DNA of 64,000 nucleotides from Sporosarcina psychrophila (GTDB taxonomy: Bacteria; Bacillota; Bacilli; Bacillales_A; Planococcaceae): contig NZ_CP014616.1 of assembly GCF_001590685.1 (NCBI RefSeq), positions 4,401,001 to 4,465,000 on the forward strand. Direction: 5' to 3'. Shown piece by piece: positions 43,031-52,271 of this stretch. The translations under genes and the position numbers were made by a program. Under the pieces are notes generated by a model, which did no database searches, was not told the DNA's origin, and saw only the letters and a list, made by a program, of their open reading frames with translations. Numbering within the stretch: the stretch's first letter is position 1; each line of letters starts with the position of its first letter.

Positions 43031-43909
43031 ATGCTACTTGAAGAATTGAAAACGTTTGTTGCGGTAATTGAAAAAAAGAATTTCACCAGGGCCGGTGAAT
43101 CACTAAACATATCTCAACCAACTGTCAGTCTCCATATCAAACATTTGGAAGACGAACTAAAAGCCTCATTGCTCGTACGTGCAAATAAAACATTTCACAT
43201 TACACCCGCCGGAGTGGTTTTGTATGAACGTGCGATACAATTACTTCATCTCGCAGAGCAAACAAAAGAAGAAATTTTATGGCAACATAATGAGGTTAGC
43301 GGAATTCTTCGCATCGCTGCAAGTTACACAATTGGGGAGTCCGTATTGCCGGAGATACTAACGAGGCTACATTATAAATATCCTGATTTGCATGTAGAAG
43401 TTGCAATTGCAAATACCGAGGACGTCGAAATTGCGGTCCGCGAATTCCGGTCGGATATCGGTTGTATCGAAGGTAGTGTGCAAACAAAAGGGCTTATCAT
43501 CCAGCCATTCATGGAAGACGAACTCATCCTTGTCGCAGCAAGCGGACATCCTTTGACAAATATTCGCCACCCTAAAGGAGCTGACCTCCAAACTTCTCAC
43601 TGGGTCATGCGAGAAGTTGGTTCTGGTACACGGGAGTATACAGATTATTTACTTCAGTCAATCGGTAATGTCAAGCCCTCGAAAACAGTTATCGGTTCGA
43701 ATGAAGGTGTGAAAAAAGCGATTCTATGTGGGCTCGGTATCGCGGCCGTTTCCATTCATACAGTGAAAGCTGAACTTGATAGTGGAAAGCTTGTACAATT
43801 GAAAGTCGATGTCCCTTTACAAAAGCGTATTTTCTCAACCTTGTACTCCCCCCTGATGGCTGCCAAAAAGCATGTCACCGTTTTTTTAGAAGAGCTTCGG
43901 TCCAAGTAA
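43031..43909 (+). CDS. LysR-family regulator (YeiE/CysL-like)
   Basis: 292 residues. N-terminal winged HTH (LKTFVAVIEKKNFTRAGESL, ISQPTVSLHIKHLE), then the effector domain with SYTIGESVLPEIL. ATG at 43031 follows AGAGGGGAG; a longer frame from 42986 is rejected. Divergent from the YeiH exporter, which it probably regulates, by analogy with YeiE/CysL. The ligand is likely a sulfur compound. Confidence 0.92.
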   Translation: MLLEELKTFVAVIEKKNFTRAGESLNISQPTVSLHIKHLEDELKASLLVRANKTFHITPAGVVLYERAIQLLHLAEQTKEEILWQHNEVSGILRIAASYTIGESVLPEILTRLHYKYPDLHVEVAIANTEDVEIAVREFRSDIGCIEGSVQTKGLIIQPFMEDELILVAASGHPLTNIRHPKGADLQTSHWVMREVGSGTREYTDYLLQSIGNVKPSKTVIGSNEGVKKAILCGLGIAAVSIHTVKAELDSGKLVQLKVDVPLQKRIFSTLYSPLMAAKKHVTVFLEELRSK

Positions 43910-44008
43910 AAAAGGGTAAAGACGCTCGACCTAACCCAAAAACTGCATGACCGAAAAAGGGTTTCTCCTGTCATTCCTAGAAAAGTAGTAGAAAAGGGGG
44001 TTTTCCTT

Positions 44009-44671
44009 GTGGTTCGAAATCTAGTGCTCACTGCAATTATTGTAATGGGTATCGTTTATATTTTCTTTATCCCAGCGGATCCGGTCGGCTTCAAAATTTT
44101 AATGAAACTGATTCCGATGGCACTTATTATCCTATTTGCATTAATGACAAGACCTCTATTTTCCCGTACATACAAACGGATTATAATCGGTGGACTGTTC
44201 GTTTGCATGATTGCGGATGGCGTCATCTATTGGTTCTTACCCGGACTTATCACCTTCTTCATTGGTCATATTTTTTATATTTTTGCTTTTCGTCATGGCG
44301 CGAAGAAACCCATGCCAATCTGGGTTGCCGCCCCTCTCCTCCTTTACGGTGCAGGTATGGCTATTTGGGTTGCCGGTTCACAATTTTCTGCTGGCCAAAC
44401 CGTGCTTGGTATCGCCATCATCGCCTACATCGGCGTTATTTTAACGATGGGCTGGATGGCTATTCGCACACGAATGACGCTCGCAATTATCGGCGCACTG
44501 CTGTTCATTTTCTCTGATTCAGTTCTTGCAATCGATCGATTCGTTCTGGAAATCCCATACCGGGATGCATTCGTTATGGTGACATATTATGCGGCGCAAG
44601 TTTTCATAGCAGCTAGCATTGGAAGTCGGGTTGTAAAGTATTCCGTAAACCGGAACAATCTGATAAGATAG
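44009..44671 (+). CDS. YhhN/TMEM86-like lysoplasmalogenase-family protein
   Basis: 220 residues, about seven to eight hydrophobic helices. IADGVIYW, GHIFYIFAF and FIFSDSVLAIDRF match the lysoplasmalogenase family, whose catalytic acidic residues lie in such segments (Asp in IADG, Asp in FSDS). Bacterial members may not use plasmalogens; the function here is unproven. GTG at 44009 follows GGGGG at about 8 nt. Lies 38 bp before pepT, possibly co-transcribed. Confidence 0.85.
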   Translation: MVRNLVLTAIIVMGIVYIFFIPADPVGFKILMKLIPMALIILFALMTRPLFSRTYKRIIIGGLFVCMIADGVIYWFLPGLITFFIGHIFYIFAFRHGAKKPMPIWVAAPLLLYGAGMAIWVAGSQFSAGQTVLGIAIIAYIGVILTMGWMAIRTRMTLAIIGALLFIFSDSVLAIDRFVLEIPYRDAFVMVTYYAAQVFIAASIGSRVVKYSVNRNNLIR

Positions 44672-44709
44672 ATGAATCAGTACTTCATTATTAGGAGGAA
44701 TTTTTAAAA

Positions 44710-45936
44710 ATGAAAGAAAAATTAATCGAACGTCTTGTACGTTATGCAAAAATCGATACACAATCAGATGCAGGAAGCAATTTTACGCCGACTACACCAG
44801 GCCAATGGGACCTTCTGCACGAATTACAAAAAGAACTAGCGAATATCGGTCTAGAAGACATTACTCTCGACGATAACGGGTATTTATTTGCAACGCTTCC
44901 CGCCAATACGGACCGGGATGTGCCAGTCATCGGCTTTCTTGCACACGTCGACACGACCACGGATTTTACCGGGAAAAACGTTAAGCCACAGCGTATCGAC
45001 AACTATGATGGCAAAGACATACAACTGAACGACAGCATCGTCATGACAGTGAACGCTTTTCCCGAGCTGAAAAATTATGCCGGCCATACCCTTATTACGA
45101 CTGACGGGACAACACTTCTTGGAGCGGACGATAAAGCGGGGATTGCTGAAATCGTAACAGCGATGGAGTATTTGATTGCGAATCCAGACTTAAAACATGG
45201 TAAACTGCGAATTGCCTTCACACCTGACGAAGAAATTGGGCGTGGACCACAAAAGTTTGATGTCGAAAAATTCGGAGCAAAATTTGCCTATACAATGGAC
45301 GGTGGCCCTCTTGGGGAACTACAATATGAAAGCTTCAATGCCGCAAGTGCAAAAGTAACATTCCACGGGACTAGTGTTCACCCAGGTACCGCGAAAGGTA
45401 AAATGGTCAACTCAATTTTAATAGCCAACCAATTTCAGGCTAAAATGCCGGTAGATGAGATACCTGAGAAAACGGATGGTTACGGGGGATTTGTTCATCT
45501 CATGCAGTCCAACGGGTCCATTGAAGAATCAACCCTCGGCTATATTATCCGTTATTTCGACCGTGAAACATTCGAAGCAAGAAAACAGCTAATGATTGAA
45601 ACAGCTGACAATCTAAGAAACGACTATGGCGAAAATGCGGTCACACTCGAAATCCAAGACCAATACTTCAATATGGGTGAAAAAATTGAACCCGTCATGG
45701 AAATAGTTGAGATCATGTCCGATGCATTTAAAAATCTCAATATCGAACCAAATATCGTACCTGTACGCGGCGGTACAGATGGGTCCCAATTGTCGTACAT
45801 GGGCTTACCAACGCCTAACATTTTCACAGGCGGAGAAAATTATCACGGGAAATACGAGTATGTTTCAGTCGATAACATGGTAAAAGCGACTAAAGTCATC
45901 ATCGAAGCAGTGAAACTTTTTGAAGAACGTGCATAA
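44710..45936 (+). CDS. pepT: Peptidase T (aminotripeptidase)
   Basis: 408-residue zinc peptidase of family M20 that removes the N-terminal residue of tripeptides. Metal and catalytic motifs: LAHVDTTTD, LLGADDKAGIAEI, FTPDEEIGRG, TMDGG, SVHPGTAKGKM and TGGENYHGKYE. Length is that of the family. ATG at 44710 follows TAGGAGG. Cytoplasmic, for peptide nitrogen use. Starts just after the lysoplasmalogenase-like gene. Confidence 0.97.
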   Translation: MKEKLIERLVRYAKIDTQSDAGSNFTPTTPGQWDLLHELQKELANIGLEDITLDDNGYLFATLPANTDRDVPVIGFLAHVDTTTDFTGKNVKPQRIDNYDGKDIQLNDSIVMTVNAFPELKNYAGHTLITTDGTTLLGADDKAGIAEIVTAMEYLIANPDLKHGKLRIAFTPDEEIGRGPQKFDVEKFGAKFAYTMDGGPLGELQYESFNAASAKVTFHGTSVHPGTAKGKMVNSILIANQFQAKMPVDEIPEKTDGYGGFVHLMQSNGSIEESTLGYIIRYFDRETFEARKQLMIETADNLRNDYGENAVTLEIQDQYFNMGEKIEPVMEIVEIMSDAFKNLNIEPNIVPVRGGTDGSQLSYMGLPTPNIFTGGENYHGKYEYVSVDNMVKATKVIIEAVKLFEERA

Positions 45937-45954
45937 GTAAGAGGGAGGTAGCTT

Positions 45955-46917
45955 ATGAAAGAAATTTGGATTGGTGTCCTTTCCTCCGTTTTTTTCGCAG
46001 TGACCTTCATTTTGAACAGATCTATGGAACTGTCGGGGGGAAGTTGGCTATGGAGTGCTTCCTTACGCTATTTATTTATGGTACCTTTTTTATTCGCTAT
46101 CGTCGCTTACCGCAAAGGGCTTGGTGACGTGAAGAAGGAATTCGTCCATAAACCCGCCCCGTTTTTCATTTGGAGCGTAACGGCCTTTGTCTTATTCTAC
46201 GCACCACTTACATACGCGGCAGCTTACAGTCCGGGATGGCTTCTTGCCGGCACTTGGCAATTGACAATCGTGGCGGGCGTCCTGCTCGCCCCTTTCTTTA
46301 CGTTGATTGTGAAAACCTCGGATGGCGAAAAAAAGATTCGACAAAAGATCCCGCTTGTTTCACTTGGAATTACACTTATTATTTTTGCCGGTGTCGTACT
46401 TATCCAAATTCCGCACGCACAAAGTGTTGAACCACGTACGTTGCTGCTCGGTATCATTCCAGTTGTTTTAGCAGCATTTGCCTACCCGCTTGGTAACCGC
46501 AAAATGATGGAGCTTCTTGGCGGCAGGCTTGATACGTTTCAACGTGTGCTCGGTATGACGCTTATGACAATTCCAGTCTGGATTGGGTTTTCCATCTATG
46601 CGTTATGGACGGTCGGTCCCCCTTCTATGAGCCAGTTAGGCCAGTCTTTCATCGTTGGTGTCAGTTCTGGCGTCATTGCTACAACTTTGTTTTTCATGGC
46701 CACTGACCGCGTAAGGGGAGATCAGGGAAAACTCGCCGCTGTAGAAGCAACACAGTCCACACAGCTTATTTTTGTTATGCTGGGCGAAATGCTGATTCTC
46801 GGCATTGCACTCCCTGGTGCCCTTTCACTCTTTGGGATCGCAGTAATTATTGTTGGTATGGGATTACATAGTTTCCAAACTGCACTTGGTAGAAAGAAAC
46901 AATTAAAAGTACACTGA
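45955..46917 (+). CDS. DMT-superfamily multidrug-resistance-type transporter
   Basis: 320 residues, ten helices, two-repeat drug/metabolite transporter (EmrE-type long form). Segments such as AYSPGWLLAGTWQLTI and AVEATQSTQLIFVMLGEM are typical. ATG at 45955 follows GAGGGAGG. Only 18 bp after pepT, so co-transcribed. Substrate unknown. Confidence 0.9.
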   Translation: MKEIWIGVLSSVFFAVTFILNRSMELSGGSWLWSASLRYLFMVPFLFAIVAYRKGLGDVKKEFVHKPAPFFIWSVTAFVLFYAPLTYAAAYSPGWLLAGTWQLTIVAGVLLAPFFTLIVKTSDGEKKIRQKIPLVSLGITLIIFAGVVLIQIPHAQSVEPRTLLLGIIPVVLAAFAYPLGNRKMMELLGGRLDTFQRVLGMTLMTIPVWIGFSIYALWTVGPPSMSQLGQSFIVGVSSGVIATTLFFMATDRVRGDQGKLAAVEATQSTQLIFVMLGEMLILGIALPGALSLFGIAVIIVGMGLHSFQTALGRKKQLKVH

Positions 46918-46929
46918 TAATAAGTTAAG

Positions 46930-46962
46930 ATGACCTCCATTTGGATTGGAGGTCATTTTTCT
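46930..46962 (+). terminator. Terminator of the pepT operon
   Basis: GATGACCTCCA pairs with TTGGAGGTCAT, followed by TTTTC. Confidence 0.9.
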
Positions 46963-46994
46963 TTCGTAAATAATCAAACTATTCTAATATCTAG

Positions 46995-47041
46995 TTGACT
47001 CTCGTTTCCCAAAGTGATATATTGGTTTACAAGTTCACTTT
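46995..47041 (+). promoter_or_regulatory. Promoter and operator-like repeat of the SHMT-like gene
   Basis: TTGACT (46995-47000), 17-bp spacer, TATATT (47018-47023). A perfect inverted repeat AAAGTGA (47011-47017) and TCACTTT (47035-47041) brackets the -10 and start site. It may be the target of the nearby GntR regulator. Confidence 0.65.
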
Positions 47042-47066
47042 ACTATGAAAAGGGAGGATTTTGAGT

Positions 47067-48407
47067 ATGAACACAACTACACCTATTAAACAAGATTTCC
47101 AAGTCCATGACGTCACCGCATTGAATAAGGCAAAAAGTATCATTGAAAATAATACTTCCGCTCAAATACAACAAGAAGTTATAGACGCAGTGGAAAGAAA
47201 TGCTGTTTGGCGGGGAGAGGAGTGCTTGAATTTATTAGCCCCCGAAGCTCCTACAAGTCAAACCGTACGTGATTTACTAGCGTCTGAAGTCGGTACCCGT
47301 GCAGCAGAAGGTCATATCGGACCCGAACAAAGATGGTTTGCCGGTACGAAGCATATTGACGAAATTGAAGCTCTTTGCGTAGAGTTATTGAAAAAAGTAT
47401 TCAAATCGAATTATGCGGATCATCGTCTAGTTGCAAGTATGATTGGAAATATGGCCGTTTATGCAGCTCTGACCGAACCTGGGGATCAAATCATGACGAT
47501 TGCACAGCCATTAGGCGGACATTCTAGTAACAGACATGATGGACCTGCCGGAATTCGTGGATTGAAGATCGCTGATATTCCTATGAATACAGAAGAACTC
47601 ACCGTTGATTTAATAGAATTCGAACGAGTTGCAAAGGAATTAAAACCAAAGCTTGTAACACTTGGAGCGTCAATGACACTATTCCCATTTCCGATTAAAG
47701 AAATGTCCGAAATCGTGAAAGAGTGGGGTGGGAAGATATTCTTTGACGGCGCCCACCAACTCGGATTAATCGGCGGAGGACAATTCCAAGATCCTTTAAA
47801 AGAAGGAGCAAGCGTGATGACTGGGTCAGCGGGGAAAACATTCAGCGGACCTCAAAGTGGAATTATCGTTTGGAACGATCCTGAACTGACAAAACCACTA
47901 ACAGATGCTATATTCCCTACCCTTGCCGCGACTCATCAAGTGAATCGTGTAGCTGCTCTTGCTGCATCTGCAGCCGAGTTCTTGGAGTTTGGAGAAGCAT
48001 ACATGGAACAAATCGTTAAAAACGCAAAAGCGCTAGGTCAAGCATTCCACGACCGTGGAATCACTGTACTTGGTGCACATAAAGGATTCACTGAAACGCA
48101 TCAAGTGATTCTGGATGTGAAAGAATTTGGTGGGGGTCTTCATGTTGGGCATGAACTTGCGAAGGCAAACATCATTACGAATAAGAACTTAATTCCAAGT
48201 GATCGTACTGAAGATTGGGATCGGCCGAGCGGACTCAGAATCGGAACAATCGAAGTGACACGATTAGGCATGAAAGAAAAGGACATGGCGACGATTGCAA
48301 ATCTGATCGCCGATATTCTCATATCGAATAAAGACTTGGACGTTGCCAAGAAAGAAGCACTTGAAATGCGTAAATCATTCAAAAAACTTCATTACTGCTT
48401 CGAATGA
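47067..48407 (+). CDS. SHMT-like PLP enzyme
   Basis: 446 residues of the serine hydroxymethyltransferase fold. LNLLAPEAPTSQTVRDLLAS stands where SHMT has its 'NYPSENYPSKAV'-like segment, FFDGAHQLGLI is the PLP-aspartate region, and the PLP lysine is in GSAGKTFSGPQSG. Standard SHMT has Thr-His-Lys before the lysine; here Ala-Gly-Lys replaces it. That and extra length point to a specialised aldolase (such as alpha-methylserine hydroxymethyltransferase), not housekeeping GlyA. ATG at 47067 follows GGGAGG; TTG at 47061 is too close. Its promoter carries an inverted repeat; a GntR gene is convergent. Confidence 0.85.
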   Translation: MNTTTPIKQDFQVHDVTALNKAKSIIENNTSAQIQQEVIDAVERNAVWRGEECLNLLAPEAPTSQTVRDLLASEVGTRAAEGHIGPEQRWFAGTKHIDEIEALCVELLKKVFKSNYADHRLVASMIGNMAVYAALTEPGDQIMTIAQPLGGHSSNRHDGPAGIRGLKIADIPMNTEELTVDLIEFERVAKELKPKLVTLGASMTLFPFPIKEMSEIVKEWGGKIFFDGAHQLGLIGGGQFQDPLKEGASVMTGSAGKTFSGPQSGIIVWNDPELTKPLTDAIFPTLAATHQVNRVAALAASAAEFLEFGEAYMEQIVKNAKALGQAFHDRGITVLGAHKGFTETHQVILDVKEFGGGLHVGHELAKANIITNKNLIPSDRTEDWDRPSGLRIGTIEVTRLGMKEKDMATIANLIADILISNKDLDVAKKEALEMRKSFKKLHYCFE

Positions 48408-48414
48408 ATCAATA

Positions 48415-48461
48415 TAAAAAAGCGTTACAACAATGCTTGAATTGTTGTAACGCCTTTTTTA
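48415..48461. terminator. Bidirectional terminator
   Basis: AAAAAGCGTTACAACAAT pairs with ATTGTTGTAACGCCTTTTTT (one bulge). It serves the SHMT-like gene and the convergent GntR gene. Confidence 0.93.
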
Positions 48462-48471
48462 TATTATATAA

Positions 48472-49131
48472 TTAACTTTCAACTTCGGAAAGTAGTCGAC
48501 CAAGGGTAAGCCAATTATCTTCAACAAGATGTGCGGCCTTTTCTTTGTCGGCCTTTTTACAAGCAGTAATAATTTCTTCATGCTGATTGATTGAAGTCCA
48601 ACTATCCACCGAATCAAACTTTTTTAACGTTAGCCGATGAATTTTCGGCACAATTCTTTCAAGAGCTTTGTCAATTTCAATATTGCCCGCAACCGCAAGA
48701 AAAACTTGGTGGAAATGCTCATCAGCATTAATTGCTCGGTTACTATCTTTACTGTCAAGCGCTTCGGCTAATGAGTGGTTAATTTTCTCCAACTTTGCAA
48801 AGTCTATATCCGTCATCTTCGGCACTGCCAATTTTGTAGCTAAAGCATGAAGCGCAGCTACAACGGTAAATGCGTGTTTTGCTTCCTCTTCAACCAATTC
48901 CGTCACACGCGTCGAAGAGCCCGGGAATGCTTCGACGAGTCCTTCATCTTCCAGTCGTTTCAATGCCTCTCTCACCGGAGTCCTACTTACTGCAAATTGT
49001 TCCGCAAGTTTATTGTCATTCAATCGCTGTCCTGGTTGCAATTCTAAATTGACAATTGCATTTTTGAGCGACTCGTATATTTGGTCTTTTAATGTCGGTC
49101 GAATAATTTGTTTTATATTATTTTTTTCCAT
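48472..49131 (-). CDS. GntR/FadR-family regulator, apparently leaderless
   Basis: 219 residues from ATG 49131. N-terminal winged HTH (LKDQIYESLKNAIVNLEL, LAEQFAVSRTPVREALKRLE) and a C-terminal FCD ligand domain with His/Asp-rich metal-site segments (ADEHFHQVFL, SINQHEEII). No ribosome site lies before the ATG; instead a -10 box ends 6 nt before it, so transcription would start at the ATG. A longer frame from 49149 would begin upstream of the predicted start site. Likely controls the SHMT-like gene, the ABC importer, or both. Confidence 0.88.
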   Translation of the reverse strand: MEKNNIKQIIRPTLKDQIYESLKNAIVNLELQPGQRLNDNKLAEQFAVSRTPVREALKRLEDEGLVEAFPGSSTRVTELVEEEAKHAFTVVAALHALATKLAVPKMTDIDFAKLEKINHSLAEALDSKDSNRAINADEHFHQVFLAVAGNIEIDKALERIVPKIHRLTLKKFDSVDSWTSINQHEEIITACKKADKEKAAHLVEDNWLTLGRLLSEVES

Positions 49132-49137
49132 AAAACC

Positions 49138-49166
49138 AGTATATCGCATTTTAAATTAACTGACAA
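49138..49166 (-). promoter_or_regulatory. Promoter giving a leaderless GntR mRNA
   Basis: TTGTCA (49166-49161), 17-bp spacer, TATACT (49143-49138), then six bases and the ATG at 49131. The +1 would fall at the A of ATG. Confidence 0.65.
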
Positions 49167-49241
49167 ACTAAGGTTGCGTTTACGCCCTCCCAAGCATCTA
49201 TAAAAAACACATCGTTTCAAGACTTACATTCGTGAAAAAGA

Positions 49242-49274
49242 AATAGCCCGCAACCAATGAAGTTGTGAGCTATT
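49242..49274 (-). terminator. Terminator of the ABC importer operon
   Basis: On the minus strand ATAGCTCACAAC pairs with GTTGCGGGCTAT, then TTCTTTTTC. Confidence 0.75.
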
Positions 49275-49304
49275 CCATATTTGCTAACGATTCAGCAAAC
49301 CTAA

Positions 49305-50411
49305 TTACCGTACATATTCTCCAATCGTCTCGACCGCTTTTTCCGTTACCGAGGTATCTATCGCTTTATCAAAATCAATATCACCGCGGATAGCACCATT
49401 TGCTTTGTACGCATCATATTGCTTTTTAATATCATCGATGAACATCTTGCCATCAGGATCAAGGCCAGTGACGTTCACTTTCTCCCAAAGAGCCGGGTCT
49501 TTTAATGCTGTATGCTTCGTCATGATGTCGATAATTTCATCTTTTCCCTCATTTTTGATAAACGCATCGTTGTAATCGCGGACGCCTTTCAAATAAGCCG
49601 CCATGAAGCGTAACGAAACATCTTGTTCTTTATTCATGAAGTCTGGTGATCCAAGAACCAATGCAATTTGAGATTCCGGCGCATAATCAGTTGCATCCCC
49701 AAATCGGACGTGGAACCCTTTTTCAACACCTTGTGTGATAAGCGGTTCGATATTTACGGCAGCATCGATTGTTCCACTGCTAATTGCGCCAAGCATACTA
49801 CCAAAATCACCCATAAGGACAAATTCAACGTCATCTTCGGTTAATCCAGCGTATTTAAGCATTTCATCGTAGATATACCAATCAATTGAGTTAAGTGATG
49901 ACACTGCAATTTTCTTGCCTTTTAAATCTTTATAGTCTTTTATTACGTCAACCATATGATTACCTATGACGAGAGTAAAATACGACTTCCCTGGCACGTT
50001 ATGTCCTTTATCTGCAATAATTTTCACGTCAATTCCCTGTGCAATCGCGTTGAAGAAAGATGCAGTCGAAACGCCTCCCGCAATATCCACCTCGCCAGCC
50101 GCTAATGCCGGAAGCATGTCATCACTGTTTGCAAACTGAGCAAATTCTACTTCGATATTATAGTCTTCAAAGTATCCTCTCTCTTTTGCAATATAGAAAC
50201 CTGCACCAGAGGCCGCCCCATCTTCCGCTATGACAACTTTTTCACGTTTTTCAAGCGGTGCCAAATCACCAGAAGGATTAACTGTAGCTACTTCTTCAGG
50301 TTTTTCATCTTCTACTACCGGTTTCGCCGTCTCTTTAGGAGAACAGGCACCAACGATTAGCGCTATCGCGAATAACGACAACAACCATCCGTTTTTCATC
50401 CACTTTGCCAT
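49305..50411 (-). CDS. NMT1/SsuA-type substrate-binding lipoprotein
   Basis: 368 residues. A signal peptide ends in the lipobox IVGAC, so it is a lipoprotein outside the membrane. The mature part is a periplasmic-binding fold of the NMT1/THI5/SsuA group: VVIAEDGAASGAGFYIAKERG, AGEVDIAGGVSTASFFNAIA, and DLKGKKIAVS. Related proteins bind sulfonates, nitrate, taurine or thiamine precursors. ATG at 50411 follows AAAGGGAGAGG. Last gene of a permease-ATPase-binding protein operon. Confidence 0.92.
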   Translation of the reverse strand: MAKWMKNGWLLSLFAIALIVGACSPKETAKPVVEDEKPEEVATVNPSGDLAPLEKREKVVIAEDGAASGAGFYIAKERGYFEDYNIEVEFAQFANSDDMLPALAAGEVDIAGGVSTASFFNAIAQGIDVKIIADKGHNVPGKSYFTLVIGNHMVDVIKDYKDLKGKKIAVSSLNSIDWYIYDEMLKYAGLTEDDVEFVLMGDFGSMLGAISSGTIDAAVNIEPLITQGVEKGFHVRFGDATDYAPESQIALVLGSPDFMNKEQDVSLRFMAAYLKGVRDYNDAFIKNEGKDEIIDIMTKHTALKDPALWEKVNVTGLDPDGKMFIDDIKKQYDAYKANGAIRGDIDFDKAIDTSVTEKAVETIGEYVR

Positions 50412-50426
50412 CGAACCTCTCCCTTT

Positions 50427-51221
50427 CTATCCATCTTCTCGTCTTGAACGCTGTACTTCTTCCTGCAAGTGCTTCCATATTTCCACGAATTGCCCTGCCA
50501 TAACTGGGTTTTCTCGTATGTCTTCAATTTTGCGCGGACGTGGCATATCGACAATAATTTCTTGAATAATTTTACCCGGCTGCGAACTCATCAGTAAAAT
50601 ACGATCACTTAGCAATAACGCTTCATCAATACTATGGGTAATGAATAGAATCGTCTTCCCCGTTTCCGACCAAATCGACAGCAACTCTTCCTGCAAGATA
50701 AATTTATTTTGCTCATCAAGTGCACCAAACGGTTCATCCATCAACAGGATCTCCGGATCATTGGCAAATGCACGCGCAATACTCACCCGTTGTTTCATGC
50801 CCCCTGATAGCTCTTTCGGATAAAGGGTTGAAAATTTTTCTAGACCGGTCTTTTTCAAATAATACGTAGTACGCTCTTTTATAAGTTTTTTCGGCAAATG
50901 ACGCATTTTGAGTCCGAACGCTACATTCTTCTCGACAGTGAGCCATGGAATGATACCCTTTTCCTGAAACACCATCGATTGCAATGGTCGATCCTCTCCA
51001 TCCGTCGTGGTTGCAATCGTAAACTCACCAATACTCGGGGTTTCAAGCCCTGCCAAGATTCGAAGTAACGTTGATTTACCGCAACCACTCGGTCCAACAA
51101 TACAAACGAATTCCCCATCATTGATTGTTACATTAATATCGTCTAGCGCCGTAACACTGCCTTGTTTTTTATAAAATGCCTTTGTTAAATTACGAATGAT
51201 GATTTTTGCTTTCCTACTCAT
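50427..51221 (-). CDS. ABC transporter ATP-binding protein (NitT/TauT type)
   Basis: 264 residues. Walker A GPSGCGKST, signature LSGGMKQRVSIA, Walker B ILLMDEPFGALDEQ, and the switch His in FITHSIDEA. Family features of the SsuB/TauB/NrtD group. ATG at 51221 follows GGAGGTGAG, 5 bp from the permease stop. Energises the importer. Confidence 0.96.
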   Translation of the reverse strand: MSRKAKIIIRNLTKAFYKKQGSVTALDDINVTINDGEFVCIVGPSGCGKSTLLRILAGLETPSIGEFTIATTTDGEDRPLQSMVFQEKGIIPWLTVEKNVAFGLKMRHLPKKLIKERTTYYLKKTGLEKFSTLYPKELSGGMKQRVSIARAFANDPEILLMDEPFGALDEQNKFILQEELLSIWSETGKTILFITHSIDEALLLSDRILLMSSQPGKIIQEIIVDMPRPRKIEDIRENPVMAGQFVEIWKHLQEEVQRSRREDG

Positions 51222-51225
51222 CTAC

Positions 51226-52047
51226 TCACCTCCACGGTAACATCTTTTTCTGAATTCCTCGTAGCAATAGCGAGAACAGATAACCGAAAAACGAAATGAG
51301 GATGAGCCCAACGTACATTTCTTGCAGTAAGAACGCTTTGTACGAAACCCAGATTAGATAGCCAATCCCTGATGTAGCACCCATCATTTCCGCAGCGACA
51401 ATTGTCAGAAGCGCAATCGCCTGCCCCATCTGAATCCCTTCCAACATAACCGGCATCGCACCGGGCAAAGCAATTTTCGTAAAAAAGTCTAGTTTACTAG
51501 CTCCATAATTTTTTGCCACATCCAAATAGATTGAATCGATATTAATGACTCCAGCTGCCGTATTAATGACAACAGGAAAAAAAACACTCCCAGCAATTGT
51601 TACAACTTTCGATAAATCACCAATTCCAAAAATAATAATAATGATTGGAAGCAAAGCAAGTGTAGGAATCGGCATGAGCGCCATGACAATTGGCGAAACA
51701 AAATGTCGAATTGGCGTATAAAGCCCCATTAACAAACCGATGATGATTCCGGGTATGACGCCTAGCAAAAATCCGACAAGAATCCTGTACAATGAAACGC
51801 CGATATGACCCGCCATTTCACCACTTGAAATCATTCCGAAAAATGTCCCCACAATTGCAGATGGAGGCGGAAAGAAGCGGATATCAATCATTCCCGTTCT
51901 CGACAAGAATTCCCACATAAAGAGCAGGAATAGGGGCGAGGCAATCGTCAACAGCTGTTTTAACCGTTCTTTCGTTTGTCTTTGTTTCCATTCACGCTGT
52001 TCGATTTCAAACGGATCGTATCGGACAGCCTTATCATCTCTCTTCAA
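51226..52047 (-). CDS. ABC transporter permease (SsuC/TauC type)
   Basis: 273 residues, six helices, with the EAA-type coupling loop around VAKNYGASKLDFFTKIALP-GAMP. TTG at 52047 follows AGAGGTGG; the ATG at 52065 has no ribosome site. First gene of the importer operon; no gene for the target metabolism lies within it, but the SHMT-like enzyme and GntR regulator are close by. Confidence 0.93.
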   Translation of the reverse strand: MKRDDKAVRYDPFEIEQREWKQRQTKERLKQLLTIASPLFLLFMWEFLSRTGMIDIRFFPPPSAIVGTFFGMISSGEMAGHIGVSLYRILVGFLLGVIPGIIIGLLMGLYTPIRHFVSPIVMALMPIPTLALLPIIIIIFGIGDLSKVVTIAGSVFFPVVINTAAGVINIDSIYLDVAKNYGASKLDFFTKIALPGAMPVMLEGIQMGQAIALLTIVAAEMMGATSGIGYLIWVSYKAFLLQEMYVGLILISFFGYLFSLLLRGIQKKMLPWR

Positions 52048-52223
52048 CGTCCACCACCTCTTCATTCAAATAGTATGTATCTGCCTAAAAATGTGTGTTG
52101 GGCATATGCTGATAAAGAGGCATCTTTCGTCCTTTTTTCATAAGAAAAGCGCTGGAGTCAAGACGTAAATTCTCAACTTCACAACTTATCCTAAGTACGA
52201 GATTTTATAATTTCCTAGACAAC

Positions 52224-52256
52224 AAAAAATCCATGGAGCAATAATCCCCCATGGAT
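52224..52256 (-). terminator. Terminator of the lone rhodanese gene
   Basis: ATCCATGG and CCATGGAT arms; the minus strand ends with six T. Confidence 0.85.
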
Positions 52257-52271
52257 GATATCCAACCCTAT

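Noticed and set aside
47067..48407. Housekeeping glyA
   Set aside because: The Thr-His before the PLP lysine is missing and the gene has its own operator-like repeat and regulator.
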